Under the pieces are notes generated by a model. The model was not told where the DNA came from, searched no databases, and saw nothing but the letters and a program-made list of their open reading frames with translations. The translations under genes and the position numbers were made by a program. Of a stretch of 64,000 nt of DNA, positions 26,319-34,950 are shown in pieces. Location of the stretch: assembly GCF_904846175.1 (NCBI RefSeq), contig NZ_CAJGZM010000003.1, positions 124,001 through 188,000 on the forward strand, in the 5' to 3' direction. This DNA is from Psychrobacter immobilis. GTDB taxonomy: Bacteria > Pseudomonadota > Gammaproteobacteria > Pseudomonadales > Moraxellaceae. The first letter of the stretch is position 1. Every line of letters starts with the position of its first letter.

Positions 26319-26678
26319 TTAAAACAAATTTCCCGGCTTACTAAAGGCGAGTACCACGATACCAACATAGGCGATACCTGCGATAAGAATGCCAGTTTTT
26401 CTTTGGCTGGGTGTGGCATTGTCATTAAAGGCTTTGATACTGGCACTGAGCGCCGCAACGAGTAAGATGATTTTTGCAAATACCCACTGCACCGGCGCAT
26501 TAACGCTCATCAATTGCACCAGCATACCAGCCCCTGAAATGATAATGACGGCATAGAGGATGTGGGTAGATATTTTTACCGCAAATGGTGGCTTTTTGTT
26601 TGTGCCTAATACCACATAGCTTTGGTATAAAAACAGCGCAATCAACAGGACAGCCATGAGCATATGTAGGTGTTTCAT
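26319..26678 (-). CDS. SirB2 family membrane protein
   Basis: 119 residues with four hydrophobic helices (about 3-20, 35-60, 65-85, 95-112). HLHMLMAVLLIALFLYQSYVVL at the N-terminus fits SirB2. Conserved family of unknown function; SirB2 is often near ahpC/bolA-like loci in gammaproteobacteria. AAAGGA upstream at slightly long spacing. Confidence 0.82.
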   Translation of the reverse strand: MKHLHMLMAVLLIALFLYQSYVVLGTNKKPPFAVKISTHILYAVIIISGAGMLVQLMSVNAPVQWVFAKIILLVAALSASIKAFNDNATPSQRKTGILIAGIAYVGIVVLAFSKPGNLF

Positions 26679-26836
26679 TGGATAAATTTTCCTTTAAAGG
26701 TGCCGTTTGCCAGCTTATCTATATTATTTGGGAACAGCATTTAATAGCAGCATTTAAGAATGATATTTAACGATAATGTTCAATGGTGGTTTTTCAAAGT
26801 CAGTTGTTCAAAAATAGCGACCTAAAAAACAGCTAT

Positions 26837-27175
26837 CTAGCCTTTGTTTTGTCCAGCGCATAATGGGCTGTCAGGGCTTTGACCTTGCCACTCTGTTGGC
26901 GTATAAGCATGGATAGCCAACGCATGGATTTGACCGCCTTGTGAGGTCAATAGCTCATTTGCCAGAGCATATACGAGCTGATGACGGCCAACCAAACGTT
27001 TGCCTTCAAAGTCCTCACTGACAATGGTCAGTTTAAAGTGGCTTTCTTTACCGTCAAAATAACCGGCATGATTCATTGATTCATTCACCAGTTCAATATG
27101 CTGCGCTTGCAGGACTTGTAGCTTATTATTAAGAGCATCGGCGGTCGGGGTATTGGTAGGCGTATTAGTAGTCAT
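26837..27175 (-). CDS. bolA: BolA family protein
   Basis: 112 residues. The BolA core reads ELVNESMNHAGYF, ESHFKLTIVSEDFEGKRLVGRHQLVYALANEL, and IHALAIHAYTPTEW. His in the loop and in GRH fits the [2Fe-2S]-glutaredoxin-binding function of the family. The open frame begins at 27205; I place the start at ATG 27175, six nt after AAGG; an ATG at 27181 overlaps that site. A Thr/Asn/Pro tail precedes the core. Confidence 0.9.
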   Translation of the reverse strand: MTTNTPTNTPTADALNNKLQVLQAQHIELVNESMNHAGYFDGKESHFKLTIVSEDFEGKRLVGRHQLVYALANELLTSQGGQIHALAIHAYTPTEWQGQSPDSPLCAGQNKG

Positions 27176-27310
27176 AGTCATCCTTATTTTATGCGACTGC
27201 ACCATCTAAATGGCTGATTGCGCCCATTATAGCAGACGCTGACAATTGTGCCGCTATGCTGTACGCAGTAGACCTGCATTAGCATGGCAAAATGCTTTAG
27301 TAGCACCCAT

Positions 27311-27346
27311 AAAAAAGCAGAGCGTAATCATTATTACACTCTGCTG
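27311..27346 (-). terminator. Intrinsic terminator after M48 protease gene
   Basis: AGCAGAG-GTAAT pairs with ATTAC-CTCTGCT with one mismatch; on the minus strand a run of six T follows. Confidence 0.85.
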
Positions 27347-27398
27347 TTATTAGTTGTCCACATTTTCTATTAGATTAAAATCTAATGTTCATACAAAA

Positions 27399-28211
27399 CT
27401 AGCGACGTGATTGCTGATAAATCGGCATCACCTTAGGCATCAATGACTGCAATTGCGCAATACGGTTGCTGCTGGTTGGGTGAGTGCTCAAAAATTGTGG
27501 TGGTTCACCTTGGCTGGCGCGTTGCATTTTTTGCCATAAGGTAATCGCAGCTTGTGGGTTGTAGCCTGCACGTGCCATCAGCTCAAGACCGATTTGGTCG
27601 GCTTCTGCTTCTTGCGTGCGGCTGTGTGGGCGGCTAAGACCTAAGTCACCAGCGACGTTAGCAAGCTCTGCCTGACCTTGTGATAGACCAAAGATACTAG
27701 CAGCGACACCGATACCTGTTTGCGTCGCGTATTGACGCGATAGGCGCTCACGTGAGTGCTCACGTAGGGCGTGCGATATCTCATGACCCATGATAGCGGC
27801 AATTTCGTCATCCGATAAATTCAAGCGATCGATGATGCCTGAATAAAACATAATCTTACCACCTGGCATGACGAAAGCGTTCAACTCATTAGACTTAATC
27901 GTATGAACTTCCCAAGGCCATTTTGTTGCATCAGGACGATAGACGCCCACTTGACCGACCAAACGGTTCGAGATGTTTTTAAGGCGGTTTAGCTGTGCTT
28001 TATTGGTGTCAAGTAAACCACGCGCCTTTGCTTCTTGTAGGGTTTTAGCATAACTTTGCGCCGATAACTGCAGTACTTGCTCGTTTGAAACCAGTAATAG
28101 CTGTTGACGGTCAACGCCGACGGCACCGGTGCTCGTCGTACTAGAACAACCTGTCATTGCCAACGCTGATAATGATGCCGCCATAACGGTAGTGGTAATT
28201 AGCTTTTTCAT
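27399..28211 (-). CDS. M48-family zinc metalloprotease, lipoprotein (LoiP/YcaL-like)
   Basis: 270-residue periplasmic lipoprotein. Start at ATG 28211 (MKKLIT) with GAGG upstream; an unlikely open frame extends back to 28379. Lipobox MTGC (Cys21). The active site HEISH is in MGHEISHALREHSRER, with the third ligand in the following EAEADQIGLELMARAGYNP block. The final domain, FLSTHPTSSNRIAQL, is typical. Likely outer-membrane quality control. Confidence 0.93.
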   Translation of the reverse strand: MKKLITTTVMAASLSALAMTGCSSTTSTGAVGVDRQQLLLVSNEQVLQLSAQSYAKTLQEAKARGLLDTNKAQLNRLKNISNRLVGQVGVYRPDATKWPWEVHTIKSNELNAFVMPGGKIMFYSGIIDRLNLSDDEIAAIMGHEISHALREHSRERLSRQYATQTGIGVAASIFGLSQGQAELANVAGDLGLSRPHSRTQEAEADQIGLELMARAGYNPQAAITLWQKMQRASQGEPPQFLSTHPTSSNRIAQLQSLMPKVMPIYQQSRR

Positions 28212-28640
28212 AAAACGTCCTCGCTGTAAATGGAAAAAATAAAGTGAAACAATGCCAATATCAAAACAGTAAAGGTAAGGGCAGCTTATTATTGAAATTC
28301 TACTACCACTCAGCCATCCACTAAAACAGTAGAATTTTACCCCACCTGTCATTAGGCATAAGTATAATAATGTTAACAAGTTAAAACCTAGACAGAAAAA
28401 GTAACAATAGGCGGTAGGATTGTAAGTGAGGTTTTTAAACCATGTTTGTAAGCGATGTTGGTAAAGGGAATTGTTAAAATAGCTTTTATCGCTATATTAG
28501 AATTATTCTTTATATTTCTTTAAAATTATTTTGTTGATGTAGCTAATTAAAATACTGCCCAAAATCAATACGATAAGCATAGATGCTACCTCGAAAAGGC
28601 TTAAATAGCATAGTCTTAGTTAAAATTTTTAAAAAAGCTA
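28212..28640. other. Gap upstream of tRNA-Gly, no gene seen
   Basis: AT-rich spacer holding the protease promoter (-) on its left and the tRNA promoter (+) on its right. No other structure recognised. Confidence 0.45.
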
Positions 28641-28668
28641 TTGACACGCCCAGAATATTTGCTAAAAT
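28641..28668 (+). promoter_or_regulatory. Promoter for tRNA-Gly
   Basis: TTGACA (28641-28646) and TAAAAT (28663-28668), 16 nt apart, followed by a G/C-containing discriminator, as common for stable RNA promoters. Confidence 0.75.
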
Positions 28669-28721
28669 AGCCAGCCTATCGAGACGTAGTCGTTGTTAAC
28701 AACATTGCGATTTGATATTCA

Positions 28722-28796
28722 GCGGGAATAGCTCAGTGGTAGAGCATAACCTTGCCAAGGTTGGGGTCGAGAGTTCGAATCTCTTTTCCCGCTCCA
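28722..28796 (+). tRNA. tRNA-Gly (anticodon GCC)
   Basis: 75 nt including encoded CCA (28794-28796). Acceptor GCGGGAA pairs with the 3' TTCCCGC. D-loop has AGCTCAGTGGTAGAGC, anticodon stem CCTT-GCC-AAGG type with TTGCCAA loop, and T-loop GTTCGAATC. All four arms fold. Confidence 0.97.
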
Positions 28797-28818
28797 AATA
28801 TGGCTTGCAAAAGCACTA

Positions 28819-28856
28819 AAGCCTCACTTCTTATAATAAGAAGTGAGGCTTTTTTC
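28819..28856 (+). terminator. Intrinsic terminator after tRNA-Gly
   Basis: AGCCTCACTTCTTAT pairs with ATAAGAAGTGAGGCT, almost no loop, then TTTTTT. The long AT-rich spacer to 29100 shows no gene. Confidence 0.9.
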
Positions 28857-29100
28857 ATGTCTAAAATTTAGAAAGTAGGTTTGCAGCTCTATTAAAAGTT
28901 TATAGGCATATTCAAAATTGCTGAATTACAAAAGGCGACCGTTACAAAACACGGATGATTTGACACACTTATTTAATCTTAGCCGCGCATACTTATCTCT
29001 ATTCAGTTAAAGATGAATAGTGAGTTAGAGATAAGAAAGTGCGTTCAACATAATGGTCTTTAGCTTTTAACAATAATAATAACGATAATAAGGATTGAGT

Positions 29101-29892
29101 ATGCAAGATTTTAAACATAAAGCATTCAACGAGTTGTTTGATTTAACCGGCAAAACGGCGATTGTGACGGGCGGCGCTAATGGAATCGGTAAGGCTACTG
29201 CTTTGCGTTTGGCGCAAGCGGGTGCAAATATTGTCATCGCAGATTTAAAAATAGAAGATGCCAATAAAGCAGCTAAAGAAATAGAAAGCTACGGCGTTAA
29301 AGCGTTAGCAGTTGAATGTAATATTTTAAAAGATGATGATTTGGTAGCGATGGTCGATAAAACGCTAGAGGTATTTGGTCGTATCAATATCCTGATTAGT
29401 AACGCCGGCGGCGGTGGCGGTGGTCAAGAAAATCCGTTTAAAATCTCTGTTGATGATTTCCGTCGCGACTTTGAGCTAAATGTCTTTAGCGCGTGGCGCT
29501 TATGCCAGTTATGCGTGCCACATATGAAAAAATCAGGCTATGGCTCAATCGTAATCACCACATCGATGTCGAGTGTCAATAAGAGCCCAGATATGAGCGG
29601 CTATGCTGCATCAAAAGCGGCGGTCAATCATATGGTCGCCAACCTGACCCATGATTTTGGTCCTGAGGTGCGTATCAATGCCATCGGTCCTGGTGCCACG
29701 CGCACTGCAGCGTTAGAGAGTGTATTGACGCCTGAGATTGAAGAGAGAATGCTATCGCATACGCCTATCAAACGCTTAGGCGAAGCCGATGATATCGCTG
29801 GTGCGATGCTGTATTTTGCTGCGCCTATCTCTGAGTGGGTGAGTGGACAGACGTTATTTGTTAATGGCGGCGGTGTGCAAACGTTAGACTAA
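29101..29892 (+). CDS. HdhA-like short-chain dehydrogenase/reductase
   Basis: 263 residues, classical SDR. Cofactor motif TGGANGIG (23-30), NAGG (101-104), catalytic Ser155, Tyr168 and Lys172 (YAASK). The glycine-rich NAGGGGGG, FRRDFELNVFS, and end VSGQTLFVNGGGVQTLD closely track E. coli 7-alpha-hydroxysteroid dehydrogenase. The real substrate in a marine or cold bacterium is likely different. Start ATG 29101 with AAGGA; a TTG six nt before is in frame but less likely. Confidence 0.88.
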   Translation: MQDFKHKAFNELFDLTGKTAIVTGGANGIGKATALRLAQAGANIVIADLKIEDANKAAKEIESYGVKALAVECNILKDDDLVAMVDKTLEVFGRINILISNAGGGGGGQENPFKISVDDFRRDFELNVFSAWRLCQLCVPHMKKSGYGSIVITTSMSSVNKSPDMSGYAASKAAVNHMVANLTHDFGPEVRINAIGPGATRTAALESVLTPEIEERMLSHTPIKRLGEADDIAGAMLYFAAPISEWVSGQTLFVNGGGVQTLD

Positions 29893-29935
29893 AATTAAGA
29901 TTAACGATAATCGCTAGTGTAGAGAACTTGTCATA

Positions 29936-29975
29936 AAAAAGCGTCACCTAACCAAATGTTGGGTGACGCTTTTTC
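29936..29975. terminator. Bidirectional terminator between two SDR genes
   Basis: GCGTCACC pairs with GGGTGACGC-type arm over at least 8 bp, plus inner AAC/GTT, with A-run and T-run flanks. Confidence 0.88.
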
Positions 29976-30053
29976 ATGAAAATTGTTTTTAACTTACTGA
30001 TTAAAACTCGATGGCAGCGAAATATTAATGCAAATAAGCCATTGTTAGAAATG

Positions 30054-30857
30054 CTATTTTCTAAGTGAAAAAGCCACCATTTTGCCGCCTACCCAATTTA
30101 CCCAACTAACAGGGAAAATACGCTGTTGTAATCTAATCAAGTTTGCCATCACGCCTGGTACGACCAAGAACTGCCGTTTTTCTACGCCTTTGAGCATAGA
30201 TTTAACTGCATCGTCAATTTTTAATTCACCAGCCAGTTTTTTCATGCCAACGCCAGCTTGCGACATGACACCGATTTCGGCTCGGGTAAGCGGCGTATCT
30301 ATCGGCGGCGGTGCAAAAACAGTTATATCAATGCCTAGAGGCTTCCATTCGTAGTTTATCGACTGCATCATCCCCCAAATGGCAAACTTCGACGCACTAT
30401 AAGAGCTGTAGCCATAACTGCCTGTGAATGACGACATAGAAGCAGTCACCATAACTTGATCGCCACGTGACAAAAACGGTCGCATGGCAGCTAGAACATT
30501 GCGCGTGCCGAATAGATTGATAGTCAGTACGCCCTCAAACTGTTCTTGGCTCATCTCATCAAAGCTCCAAGGCCCTGTAATTCCGACGAAATGCATCAAG
30601 ATATCAGGCGATAGCTTGCTTGCAGCCTCAGCGATTTTCTTGGTTGTCGTATCGGCGTCGGTGACGTCCAATTCATAGCTGATAATCGAAGCTTTGTTTT
30701 TGTTCAAGCCTTTCAGCGTGACAACGGCTTCATCAAGCGCTTGTCTATCAAACAAGACTAAGTTGGCATCTTGTTGAATCAGCTGCTTAGCCGTTTCAAG
30801 TCCGATACCAGAGGCAGCACCAGTGATATAGACAGTTTTACCGGTAAAGTAACCCAT
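30054..30857 (-). CDS. Short-chain dehydrogenase/reductase, atypical NAG motif
   Basis: 267 residues. Cofactor motif TGAASGIG and active YSASK (about residue 160) are present. The usual NAG is replaced by VGITGP. A late hydrophobic or amphipathic segment (LIRLQQRIFPVSWVNWVGGKMV) suggests membrane contact. ATG 30857 overlaps the upstream stop as TGATG, so it is translationally coupled to the MBL gene. The substrate is unknown; probably acts with that hydrolase on one lipid-like or lactone substrate. Confidence 0.83.
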   Translation of the reverse strand: MGYFTGKTVYITGAASGIGLETAKQLIQQDANLVLFDRQALDEAVVTLKGLNKNKASIISYELDVTDADTTTKKIAEAASKLSPDILMHFVGITGPWSFDEMSQEQFEGVLTINLFGTRNVLAAMRPFLSRGDQVMVTASMSSFTGSYGYSSYSASKFAIWGMMQSINYEWKPLGIDITVFAPPPIDTPLTRAEIGVMSQAGVGMKKLAGELKIDDAVKSMLKGVEKRQFLVVPGVMANLIRLQQRIFPVSWVNWVGGKMVAFSLRK

Positions 30858-32002
30858 CACGCGCTTTCCTTTTGCAATGAGCTGTCTTTTATCGAGCTTG
30901 GTTGGTTTATCGAGCTTGACTGTTTTGCTGATTTTTTCTGCAAACTGCCAAACTTTGCCTCGCCGATTAAATGACTGACTTTATGCCCAGGAATTAGCCA
31001 GTAGGGCGTCGCCTCGCTACTTGAGGCGCAGTTAGGGAAGTCAGGATTTTTAGAAGGACCGGCGATGGTTTTCTCTATAACCATTGAGATATATTGCTCA
31101 TTACTGCCTTCTAAAGTATTGCCATTTAAAATCACTTCTATCCCTGTGTCTTTGGCATAACGACGGATAGCATTTACTTTCGAATTCATCGGTGCATAAG
31201 CATCTGCTCCGACGCCATTTTCTGAAGTCACTCTTATGCCGTCAGGCACTCGCGCAACTAACGAATGATTACCTTCGGTATGACCGGGGGTATGCACCAG
31301 CGCGACGCCTTCGCCCAATTGAATGCTACCCGTAAACTGAATCACTTTGTCAGGATCGACACCTTCGATACCATTTGGGCAATACCAATCTGCTTGCACG
31401 GGTAATAAAGAGGTAGTACTTAACCATTCTTGCTCATGAACCAATAACTTAGCGTTGGGGAAATAGGCAGGCTTATCTTTCGTGCCTAGCCAACGGCGTA
31501 TATCTTGAGTATGAAGGTGGTCGTAGCTGATATAATCAATATCTTCTGGAGACAAGCCGACTTCCGCTAAGGCACCAGTGACATCACGAATGATAGGCGC
31601 AACAACACCTTCAAGCGGCGACCAACTGGGCATTTTATCCGTTAAGCGTTTAAAAAATGGCGTCTCACGATCCGCTTCGATATCAGAAGGAGAAAACAAC
31701 AAAGTTTTTAATTCGCCCGAAAAGTCATGGTACTGCACGATAAAAATGCGGTTTAGGATATGGATATAGGGGAATTTATAGGTGCTTTGGGTATAGACGC
31801 CACTGTAGGCGTACCATGTCGGGTAGGGCACGCGCACCATGTCGGCGCTTTGATAAAATTGTACCGGCGCTTCATCCATAAAGCGTTCTCTAAAAGCGCT
31901 TGCTTGCTTGCGAGCTATTCTTAGGCGCTCTTGTGGTAATGGGCTTTGACGAACGTCATCAAAGTCGTGAATGGCTTTCATGCCGAGTGATGTTAAATCC
32001 AT
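30857..32002 (-). CDS. MBL-fold metallohydrolase with altered metal motif
   Basis: 381 residues. Second MBL motif reads DHLHTQD (H162, H164, Q166, D167), so the canonical HxHxDH is changed at its last two positions. The next His is present (HTPGHTEGNHSL), and a late HK segment (LIPGHKVSHL) may supply another ligand. Similar in outline to lactonase-like MBLs. ATG 32002 follows AAGGAG. The C-terminus is Ser/Lys-rich, repetitive (SSSINQPSSIKDSS). Operon with the SDR, behind a perfect palindrome. Confidence 0.8.
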   Translation of the reverse strand: MDLTSLGMKAIHDFDDVRQSPLPQERLRIARKQASAFRERFMDEAPVQFYQSADMVRVPYPTWYAYSGVYTQSTYKFPYIHILNRIFIVQYHDFSGELKTLLFSPSDIEADRETPFFKRLTDKMPSWSPLEGVVAPIIRDVTGALAEVGLSPEDIDYISYDHLHTQDIRRWLGTKDKPAYFPNAKLLVHEQEWLSTTSLLPVQADWYCPNGIEGVDPDKVIQFTGSIQLGEGVALVHTPGHTEGNHSLVARVPDGIRVTSENGVGADAYAPMNSKVNAIRRYAKDTGIEVILNGNTLEGSNEQYISMVIEKTIAGPSKNPDFPNCASSSEATPYWLIPGHKVSHLIGEAKFGSLQKKSAKQSSSINQPSSIKDSSLQKESA

Positions 32003-32070
32003 GTTGCATCTCCTTATGACCAATGGATAGATTTCTGCAGATTATAGTAACAACATTATTCTGGTCTTGA

Positions 32071-32093
32071 TAGCAGTATTTAGAATACTGCTA
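32071..32093 (-). promoter_or_regulatory. 23-bp perfect palindrome upstream of MBL-SDR operon
   Basis: Arms TAGCAGTATT and AATACTGCTA around TAG. No T-run on either side, so not a terminator. It lies 26 nt upstream of a TATAAT (minus strand, 32041-32046), the position of an activator site. It is also 52 nt past the stop of the LysR gene. A LysR-type T-N11-A core fits inside. Confidence 0.7.
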
Positions 32094-32144
32094 GGTTTAC
32101 CAAGTAGGTTAATAAGGTATATTAAATAGTTCTATTAGAGCGTA

Positions 32145-33050
32145 TCAAAATTTATCCCAATAAGGGTCATCACCAAAACGCTCGGCAATAAAATCAATGA
32201 GATAACGGCAGCGCTGTGACAAAAAGCGGTTTTTAGGATAGACAGCATAAGCGTTTAAAGTGGGCAATTGATACTGTTGCATGATGGGCACAAGCTCACG
32301 ACTGGCTAAGGTTTTATAAGTAATAAAAGTGGGCAAAAAAGCGATACCATGTCCCTTTACGGCCATATCGCGCAAAAAGTCACCGTTATTCACTTTTATT
32401 TTTGAGTTGATGGCGACTTGATGCCTCTTGCCTTGCTCGTCTATCAGCTCTATGGTGCTGGATTTGCTCAGACCATATTGTAAAAACTCATGCTCTGCCA
32501 AATCCTCGATGGTTTGAGGCGTGCCCATTCTACTCAGATATTCAGGGCTGGCACATAAGGCATAACGAATCAGCGCCAAACGTTTGGCCTGATAACTAGA
32601 ATCTTGCAGCTCTCTAATCCGAATGGCTAACTCAAAGCCTTCTTCTACCAAATCCGTATGCCGATCAGAAAAATCCAATTCAAAGTTTAAATTGGGGTGC
32701 TGATTGGCATATTCATCGATGACATCATTTAAATGCATCAAGCCAAATGACAGTGGCGCGGTCATCTTCAAGGTACCCTCGATACGTGTCGGCGCGCCAC
32801 TGGTTTCCTCATTTAGCGCATCGACCTCGCTGAGTATATTGTTCACCTTTTGGTAATATTGCTCACCGGCTTGGGTCAAGTTGGATTGGCGTGTGGTGCG
32901 GCTGATAAGCTGACTGCCTAAACGCGTCTCTAAATCCTTGAGACGGCGGCTAACCGCTGACTTAGCAATATTGAGTTGTTCGGCAGCCTTGGTAATGCTA
33001 CCAGCTTCGACAATGCGCACAAACATTGCCATATCTTCTAGTTGTCCCAT
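32145..33050 (-). CDS. LysR-family transcriptional regulator
   Basis: 301 residues. Winged helix at about 1-60 (MAMFVRIVEAGSITKAAEQLNIAKSAVSRRLKDLE). The effector domain (about 90-295) begins LKMTAPLSFGLMHLNDVI and has CASPEYLSRMGTP, the pattern of the large CrgA/AaeR-like subgroup. AAGGAGG before the start. Probably controls the MBL-SDR operon downstream and itself. Confidence 0.88.
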   Translation of the reverse strand: MGQLEDMAMFVRIVEAGSITKAAEQLNIAKSAVSRRLKDLETRLGSQLISRTTRQSNLTQAGEQYYQKVNNILSEVDALNEETSGAPTRIEGTLKMTAPLSFGLMHLNDVIDEYANQHPNLNFELDFSDRHTDLVEEGFELAIRIRELQDSSYQAKRLALIRYALCASPEYLSRMGTPQTIEDLAEHEFLQYGLSKSSTIELIDEQGKRHQVAINSKIKVNNGDFLRDMAVKGHGIAFLPTFITYKTLASRELVPIMQQYQLPTLNAYAVYPKNRFLSQRCRYLIDFIAERFGDDPYWDKF

Positions 33051-33300
33051 CCTAGCTACCTCCTTATTTTTATTTAGCTATGGTTACTTAGCTATGGTTA
33101 TTTTGCGATATCGTATGATGATTATAGTCATCTCGAAATAAATCCGATAGATTAATAGCCACGTGCGACGGGTATAAGTTTTCCTTGCTTGCTGCTATAG
33201 CAGAGGCTACGAAAAATTCATCCTATTCGTACTGTATTGGTTTTGAACTTAACCTACTATATTTAATATATCTATTTTATTTACTATTAACGATATAAAA
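33051..33300. other. LysR promoter region with 14-bp duplication and palindrome
   Basis: A 14-bp unit TTAGCTATGGTTA(C/T) is tandemly duplicated at 33074-33101. GATGA (33117-33121) and TCATC (33128-33132) are inverted around TTATAG, so the minus-strand TATAAT (-10 of the LysR gene) lies inside the palindrome, as expected for autoregulation. No gene. Confidence 0.55.
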
Positions 33301-33302
33301 GA

Positions 33303-33333
33303 TAAAAGGCTGAGTTAAAAACCCAGCCTTTTA
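33303..33333 (-). terminator. Terminator after yceI-like gene
   Basis: AAAAGGCTG pairs with CAGCCTTTT, with further inner pairs, around a short A-rich loop; flanked so that it works on the minus strand. Confidence 0.75.
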
Positions 33334-33400
33334 TCAATAAAGCCAAATAATCGAGACTGTGTTCAATCTAAAAGCATTATCTTAAATGGATAAATTACCC

Positions 33401-34012
33401 TTATTTAAGAGCTGCTTTTTTGCTGCCTTCTACCTGAACGACCAGTTTGATGTCCTTCATCATACCGCCATCGGTAAAGGTATTGATGCCCCATTTGGTT
33501 CTATCGATAGTGGTTTCAAAATCCCCACCACAAGCTTCAGTTTTTAATAAAGGATTGTCATAGCAGTTGAACTTAGTGGCTTTTAAAGTCACTGGATGAG
33601 TCTTACCAAGTAGTGTTAAATCACCTTTGACCGCTTTCACTTTATCGCCATCAAACTCCCATTTGGTCGATTTGAAATAAGCGGTTGGATATTCTTTTAC
33701 GTTAAAAAAATCCGCAGATTTTAGATGACCGTCAAAAGCTTTAATGCCTGTACTCAAGCTACCCATAGGAATCGTAATACCGACAAAGCCTTTTTTCTCT
33801 TTAGGCGCGTATTCAAGAATACCCGATAGGTTATAGAAGCCGCCGGCATTGGTCGTGGTACCAAAGTGATCGACAGAAAAGCGCACGGCGGTATGATGCG
33901 GGTCAAGCTCATAAGTTGCAGCGTGACCTAGTGTGCTAAGCAGGCCAAGCGTACCGATAGCAGCAAAAGCAAGCGCGCGATTTGTTTTTTTAATAGAATT
34001 TACAGTGATCAT
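33401..34012 (-). CDS. YceI-family periplasmic protein
   Basis: 203 residues. Signal peptide ends LGHAA (about 32); mature YceI lipocalin-like domain starts TYELDPHHTAVRFSVDHFG. Family blocks MGSLSTG and FDGHLKSADFFNVKEYPTAYFKS are present, and the two internal cysteines (CYDNPLLKTEACGG) likely form a disulfide. Binds isoprenoid chains in known members. AAGGA upstream. Divergent from the doxX operon. Confidence 0.92.
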   Translation of the reverse strand: MITVNSIKKTNRALAFAAIGTLGLLSTLGHAATYELDPHHTAVRFSVDHFGTTTNAGGFYNLSGILEYAPKEKKGFVGITIPMGSLSTGIKAFDGHLKSADFFNVKEYPTAYFKSTKWEFDGDKVKAVKGDLTLLGKTHPVTLKATKFNCYDNPLLKTEACGGDFETTIDRTKWGINTFTDGGMMKDIKLVVQVEGSKKAALK

Positions 34013-34360
34013 AAATCATCCTTTTTTTAAGTGAGTAGGTAGAAGCAAGTATAGCGTCTAGTAAATATACTGCCTTGGTTAATTATTATCTCAAAGACTG
34101 AATCGGTTTAAAAATCTTCAGTTTAAAAACTATTCGTTTCAAAAGTTAGCGTTAAGTATATCTTATATACCAGCACAACAAGTGTAGCAAAAAATATGAT
34201 GTTAGACGCTAAACCGTACCGAAAAATGCTTTTTTCTGTAGGGTTTTATATCGTTACTCAAATGTTAACTGTTTCTGTAACAAGCATAAGTAACGAGCCT
34301 AATTAACGATTATAAGTATGGTCGTTTTTATTATTGTATCAATAGAATCCTCTCTTGACT
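34013..34360. other. Left part of yceI-doxX divergent gap
   Basis: About 350 bp, AT-rich, no gene. Holds the yceI promoter on the minus strand; no strong boxes picked out. Confidence 0.45.
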
Positions 34361-34443
34361 GTTCTCTAAATAAGAACTTACATTTGTAATTATCGTGGTT
34401 TATCTATTATTAGGCAACGGCTATAATAATGCCGTTGCCTAAT
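34361..34443 (+). promoter_or_regulatory. doxX promoter/operator, shared with pirin promoter
   Basis: A perfect 13-bp inverted repeat, ATTAGGCAACGGC (34409-34421) and GCCGTTGCCTAAT (34431-34443), brackets the TATAAT at 34422-34427. The whole block 34361-34442 aligns without gaps to 37000-37081 (about 60 of 82 identical by hand count), including ATTATCGT and GTTTATCTATTA. A protein bound here would cover the -10, so repression is likely. Confidence 0.75.
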
Positions 34444-34506
34444 CAAACAAAAGTCTTTTAAATAAAATCTTTATAATTATGACTTTTATCTTATCGGAGA
34501 ATAATC

Positions 34507-34899
34507 ATGGACAAATTACAAGAGCTGAGCGCCCCAATTGGTCGCCTATTATTATCAATGATCTTTATCTTTTCAGGTTTTACCAAAATTACTGGCTACG
34601 CCGCTACCCAAGGCTATATGGAAGCAATGGGCGTACCGGGTATGCTATTGCCTTTGGTCATTGCTGTTGAGCTGCTGGGTGGTATCGCTATTTTATTAGG
34701 CTTTAAAGCGCGCTTGGTAGCGATTTTAATGGCTGGTTTTAGTATTGTATCAGCGTTACTTTTCCATCAATTCTGGATTGATGAATCACAAATGAACCCG
34801 TTTATGAAAAACATTGCGATGGCGGGTGGGTTCTTGATGATTTTTGCTCATGGAGCAGGTGCTTATTCAATTGATAACAGTAATACGCGCAGAATCTAG
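34507..34899 (+). CDS. DoxX family membrane protein
   Basis: 130 residues with four hydrophobic helices. DoxX pattern: GRLLLSMIFIFSGFTKITGYAATQGYMEAMGVPG, then VELLGGIAILLGFKARLVA and a final MAGGFLMIFAHGAG. CGGAGAA before the ATG. Family members are linked to redox or thiol stress. First gene of an operon with the FMN reductase and DUF1275 protein. Confidence 0.9.
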   Translation: MDKLQELSAPIGRLLLSMIFIFSGFTKITGYAATQGYMEAMGVPGMLLPLVIAVELLGGIAILLGFKARLVAILMAGFSIVSALLFHQFWIDESQMNPFMKNIAMAGGFLMIFAHGAGAYSIDNSNTRRI

Positions 34900-34950
34900 T
34901 ATAGTAAAATGCTCAATCTAGACGGTTTTTATCATCATTAGGGAGTTGTT

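Noticed and set aside
28212..28379. N-terminal extension of the M48 protease frame
   Set aside because: No ribosome site; signal peptide and lipobox begin at 28211.
28722..28796. Integration site at tRNA-Gly
   Set aside because: No integrase and no repeated tRNA 3' end in the window.
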